Shown here piece by piece: positions 7,042 to 9,111 of a stretch of DNA of 9,111 bases. The translations under genes were made by a program, and so were the position numbers. Location of the stretch: assembly GCA_002366775.1 (NCBI GenBank), contig DFBW01000219.1, forward strand, positions 1 to 9,111, given 5' to 3'. The notes beneath the pieces are model-generated. The model saw nothing but the letters and a program-made list of their open reading frames with translations. It made no database searches and was not told where the DNA came from. The stretch is from Roseovarius sp. UBA3070. Its GTDB lineage: Bacteria > Pseudomonadota > Alphaproteobacteria > Rhodobacterales > Rhodobacteraceae. Position 1 is the stretch's first letter; each line of letters starts with the position of its first letter.

Positions 7042-7076
7042 TTTGTGATCACAGCAATTATTCGTGTGATCACAAA
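7042..7076. promoter_or_regulatory. twin-palindrome operator upstream of sucC
   Basis: Two identical perfect palindromes, TGTGATCACA at 7044-7053 and at 7065-7074, are exactly 21 bp apart, start to start, about two helical turns. Flanking bases extend them to a larger perfect inverted repeat, with TTTGTGATCACA (7042-7053) matching the complement of TGTGATCACAAA (7065-7076) around an 11-base centre. This is the form expected for two dimers binding cooperatively on one DNA face. It lies 107 bases upstream of the sucC ATG. I cannot name the regulator. It is not a normal CRP site, which has six bases between TGTGA and TCACA, nor an FNR site. Confidence 0.75.
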
Positions 7077-7120
7077 CTACATAAATCACCTCTATTCGGG
7101 GTAAAATAACAAAAAGCCAT

Positions 7121-7149
7121 TTATACTCCGGCAATCCTTATGAGTATAA
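7121..7149 (+). repeat. inverted repeat in the sucC leader, overlapping a -10-like box
   Basis: TTATACTC (7121-7128) and GAGTATAA (7142-7149) are perfect 8-bp complements around a 13-base spacer. The left arm contains TATACT (7122-7127), five of six to the -10 consensus, but no matching -35 box is found at the normal distance. It could be a second operator, with arms also 21 bp apart start to start, or a leader RNA hairpin about 34 bases before the start codon. Confidence 0.45.
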
Positions 7150-7182
7150 CTATCCCTGAACGTAGCAAAACGGGACAGTTCC

Positions 7183-8376
7183 ATGAACATCCATGAATAT
7201 CAGGCGAAGGCTCTGCTTCGCTCTTACGGTGCACCGGTCTCGGATGGCCGTGTCGTGCTCCGCGCTGAAGAGGCCAAAACCGCCGCTGGCGAAATGGATG
7301 GCCCGCTCTGGGTGGTCAAGGCACAGATCCACGCAGGTGGCCGCGGCAAAGGCAAATTCAAAGAACCCGGCGCCGGAGAAGCCGGTGGCGTGCGTCTGGC
7401 CAAATCGGTTGAGGAAGCCGCCGAAGAAGCCAAGCGCATGTTGGGCCGCACGCTGGTCACCAAACAGACCGGCCCTGCCGGCAAACAGGTGAACCGCATC
7501 TATATCGAAGATGGCGCTGGTATTGAACACGAGTTCTACCTCGCCCTGCTGGTGGATCGTCAATCCTCACGCGTCAGCTTTGTTTGCTCGACTGAGGGTG
7601 GCATGGACATCGAAGAAGTGGCGCATTCCACCCCCGAAAAAATCCTCAGCTTCTCGGTTGATCCCGCGACGGGCTATCAGGCCTTTCATGGCCGCCGAAT
7701 TGCCTTCAACCTTGGGCTGGCCGGCAAGCAGGTCAAACAATGCGTCGCGCTGATGGGCACGCTCTATCAAATGTTCATCGAAAAAGACATGGAGATGCTT
7801 GAGATCAACCCGCTGATCGTCACGGACGCAGGTGATCTGAAATGCCTTGATGCCAAGATGGGCTTTGACTCCAACGCCATCTATCGCCACCGCGATATTA
7901 TGGAACTGCGCGACACCACCGAGGAAGACCCCAAAGAATTGGAAGCCTCAAAATACGACCTCAACTATATCGCGCTGGACGGCGAGATTGGCTGCATGGT
8001 CAACGGTGCCGGCCTTGCCATGGCGACGATGGACATCATCAAGCTTTATGGGTCTGAACCTGCCAACTTCTTGGATGTTGGCGGTGGTGCCACCAAGGAA
8101 AAGGTGACTGAGGCATTCAAGATCATCACCTCTGACCCGCAAGTCAAAGGCATTCTGGTGAACATCTTTGGCGGCATCATGCGCTGCGATGTGATCGCCG
8201 AGGGCGTTGTGGCCGCTGTAAAAGAGGTGGGCCTGAAGGTTCCGCTGGTGGTGCGCCTTGAAGGCACCAACGTGGAAGAAGGCAAAGCCATCATCAACAA
8301 CTCCGACGTTGACGTGATTGCGGCGGATGACCTCAAAGACGGCGCCGAGAAGATCGTCGCGGCGGTGAAGGGGTAA
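7183..8376 (+). CDS. sucC: succinyl-CoA synthetase (ligase) beta subunit
   Basis: SucC pairs with SucD to interconvert succinyl-CoA and succinate with formation of a nucleoside triphosphate, in the citric acid cycle. The 397 residues match the usual length. The N-terminal ATP-grasp domain shows [19 protein letters not shown] (1-19), the glycine-rich GGRGKG (52-57) and EINPLIV (207-213). The C-terminal CoA-ligase domain shows [14 protein letters not shown] (295-308) and [17 protein letters not shown] (327-343). The ATG has a weak GGGAC upstream. It has its own regulatory region with twin palindromes. Unusually, sucD does not follow at once: an unrecognised exported-protein gene begins five bases after the sucC stop. 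Confidence 0.97.
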   Translation: MNIHEYQAKALLRSYGAPVSDGRVVLRAEEAKTAAGEMDGPLWVVKAQIHAGGRGKGKFKEPGAGEAGGVRLAKSVEEAAEEAKRMLGRTLVTKQTGPAGKQVNRIYIEDGAGIEHEFYLALLVDRQSSRVSFVCSTEGGMDIEEVAHSTPEKILSFSVDPATGYQAFHGRRIAFNLGLAGKQVKQCVALMGTLYQMFIEKDMEMLEINPLIVTDAGDLKCLDAKMGFDSNAIYRHRDIMELRDTTEEDPKELEASKYDLNYIALDGEIGCMVNGAGLAMATMDIIKLYGSEPANFLDVGGGATKEKVTEAFKIITSDPQVKGILVNIFGGIMRCDVIAEGVVAAVKEVGLKVPLVVRLEGTNVEEGKAIINNSDVDVIAADDLKDGAEKIVAAVKG

Positions 8377-8381
8377 AATCA

Positions 8382-8939
8382 GTGAAACGGTTTCTTAGTT
8401 GCAGAAAGACACTTGACGTATCTTTAGCCACTGTATTTTTCGCGCTGTTTACCTGTTTGAGCGGCCCGGCGATTTCCCAGGAAGCAAACCATGGACACAA
8501 CTATGTCCGAGAAGCTCCACAGACCAGCAAAGCATGCGTCAACCACATTTTCAAACTTGGAGATGGTGCAAACAGTTTGTTGAGCGCCGGCTACACCAAG
8601 AAAAGTGCCATGTGGGGACTAACAGTCTACTTCAAGACTCCGTCTAGACCGAAGGGAGCAAGGTCAGCTCCCTATCGCGTTGAGTTACACAGCGGTGGAC
8701 ACCTCTGCGAAATAAAATTCGGAGGAGATAAAAAAGGGCCAGATACTTTGCAGAGTGTTGAGAAAGCGATTTCTTCAATGGGCTTTCGCAAGACTACCGT
8801 TCCAGATCATCAAGGTAAGCCAAAGAAGGTTTGGGCTAAAGGAGAACGGATTTTCCGACTCGTATCTCTGGAACGTCGCAGCTCTTACGGGGAAATATCA
8901 TCAGAATTCGCCTTCCGACGTCAAGGACCAAAAAACTAG
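8382..8939 (+). CDS. unrecognised exported protein between sucC and sucD
   Basis: The product has 185 residues and starts at GTG (8382), with AAGGGG eight bases upstream inside the sucC end. The N-terminus is a probable signal peptide: KRFLSCRKT, then hydrophobic VSLATVFFALFTCLSG, with likely cleavage near ISQ-EA (residue 33). The mature part is basic, with Cys52 and Cys109 as a possible disulfide, and has no motif I recognise. Codon use is AT-richer than in its neighbours: by hand count, bases 8521-8580 have 26 G or C and 8881-8940 have 27, against 39 in the sucC stretch 7381-7440. It lies five bases after sucC and 58 before sucD, so it is likely co-transcribed. Composition and position suggest acquisition by transfer, though no mobile-element gene or flanking repeat is seen. 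Its function is unknown. Confidence 0.75.
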   Translation: MKRFLSCRKTLDVSLATVFFALFTCLSGPAISQEANHGHNYVREAPQTSKACVNHIFKLGDGANSLLSAGYTKKSAMWGLTVYFKTPSRPKGARSAPYRVELHSGGHLCEIKFGGDKKGPDTLQSVEKAISSMGFRKTTVPDHQGKPKKVWAKGERIFRLVSLERRSSYGEISSEFAFRRQGPKN

Positions 8940-8997
8940 TTAAGCGAACGAGAACTTCAGCCTTTTTCGCGAATGCAAAACAACAAGGAGCCACCAA

Positions 8998-9111
8998 ATG
9001 GCAGTCCTCGTAGACGAAAACACCAAAGTGATCTGTCAGGGCCTCACCGGCTCGCAGGGCACATTCCACACTGAACAAGCCATCGATTATGGCACCAAAA
9101 TGGTTGGCGGG
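8998..9111 (+). CDS. sucD: succinyl-CoA synthetase (ligase) alpha subunit, start only
   Basis: Only the first 38 codons are inside the window; the frame is still open at the edge. The sequence [24 protein letters not shown] with the following [11 protein letters not shown] is the standard SucD N-terminus, which forms the CoA-binding Rossmann-like fold (GLTGSQG at 15-21). The ATG has a strong AAGGAG seven bases upstream. That strong site would keep SucD translation independent of the upstream exported-protein gene. SucD carries the phosphohistidine and works as a complex with SucC; those residues lie beyond the window. Confidence 0.95.
   Translation, partial: MAVLVDENTKVICQGLTGSQGTFHTEQAIDYGTKMVGG

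Noticed and set aside
7044..7074. A CRP or FNR binding site upstream of sucC
   Set aside because: CRP needs six bases between TGTGA and TCACA and FNR-type sites are TTGAT-N4-ATCAA; here TGTGA and TCACA abut directly in each copy.
8382..8480. Lipoprotein signal for the exported protein (LFTC near residue 25)
   Set aside because: The residues before the cysteine (Phe, Thr) do not fit the lipobox, and the cysteine lies within the hydrophobic core rather than at its end.
8382..8997. An insertion sequence or cassette carrying the gene between sucC and sucD
   Set aside because: I found no terminal inverted repeats, target-site duplication, recombinase or integrase around it; only the composition and position are unusual.

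Overview
The window looks like chromosomal DNA from an alphaproteobacterium, most likely family Rhodobacteraceae (Roseobacter/Rhodobacter group). The evidence is the GC-rich coding sequence, the 320-residue LDH-like malate dehydrogenase followed by sucC, and a pair of ethylmalonyl-CoA pathway enzymes that closely resemble Rhodobacter sphaeroides Mch and Mcl2 as I recall them. No plasmid, phage or transposon gene is visible. The taxonomic call is inference from protein recognition, not a search.

Left part (minus strand, about 1-2263). Transcribed leftwards are a universal-stress-family protein, an Nfu-type Fe-S carrier, TsaB (tRNA t6A synthesis) and RimI (ribosomal protein acetylation). The nfu, tsaB and rimI coding regions overlap, so they form one transcription unit. 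A perfect 17-bp palindrome resembling an Irr iron-control box sits just upstream of a good -35 hexamer for this unit. That suggests iron control of nfu and, through it, of the two translation-related genes.

Middle part (minus strand, 2479-5138). A tight four-gene operon reads mcl2-like (3S)-malyl-CoA thioesterase, NnrU-family membrane protein, small DUF1737-type protein, then mch mesaconyl-CoA hydratase. The two enzymes belong to acetyl-CoA assimilation by the ethylmalonyl-CoA pathway; the two genes between them have no known role there.

Right part (plus strand, 5351-9111). A small secreted protein with two cysteines comes first, then malate dehydrogenase with a strong terminator, then succinyl-CoA synthetase beta (sucC), an unrecognised AT-richer exported protein, and the start of succinyl-CoA synthetase alpha (sucD, cut by the window end). 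The leader of sucC carries two identical 10-bp palindromes exactly 21 bp apart and a further inverted repeat.

Metabolically the window is coherent. The thioesterase releases malate from malyl-CoA, Mdh oxidises malate, and SucCD handles succinyl-CoA, an end product of the ethylmalonyl-CoA pathway. The least explained items are the twin palindromes before sucC, the exported protein lodged between sucC and sucD, and the NnrU/DUF1737 pair inside the mcl2-mch operon.
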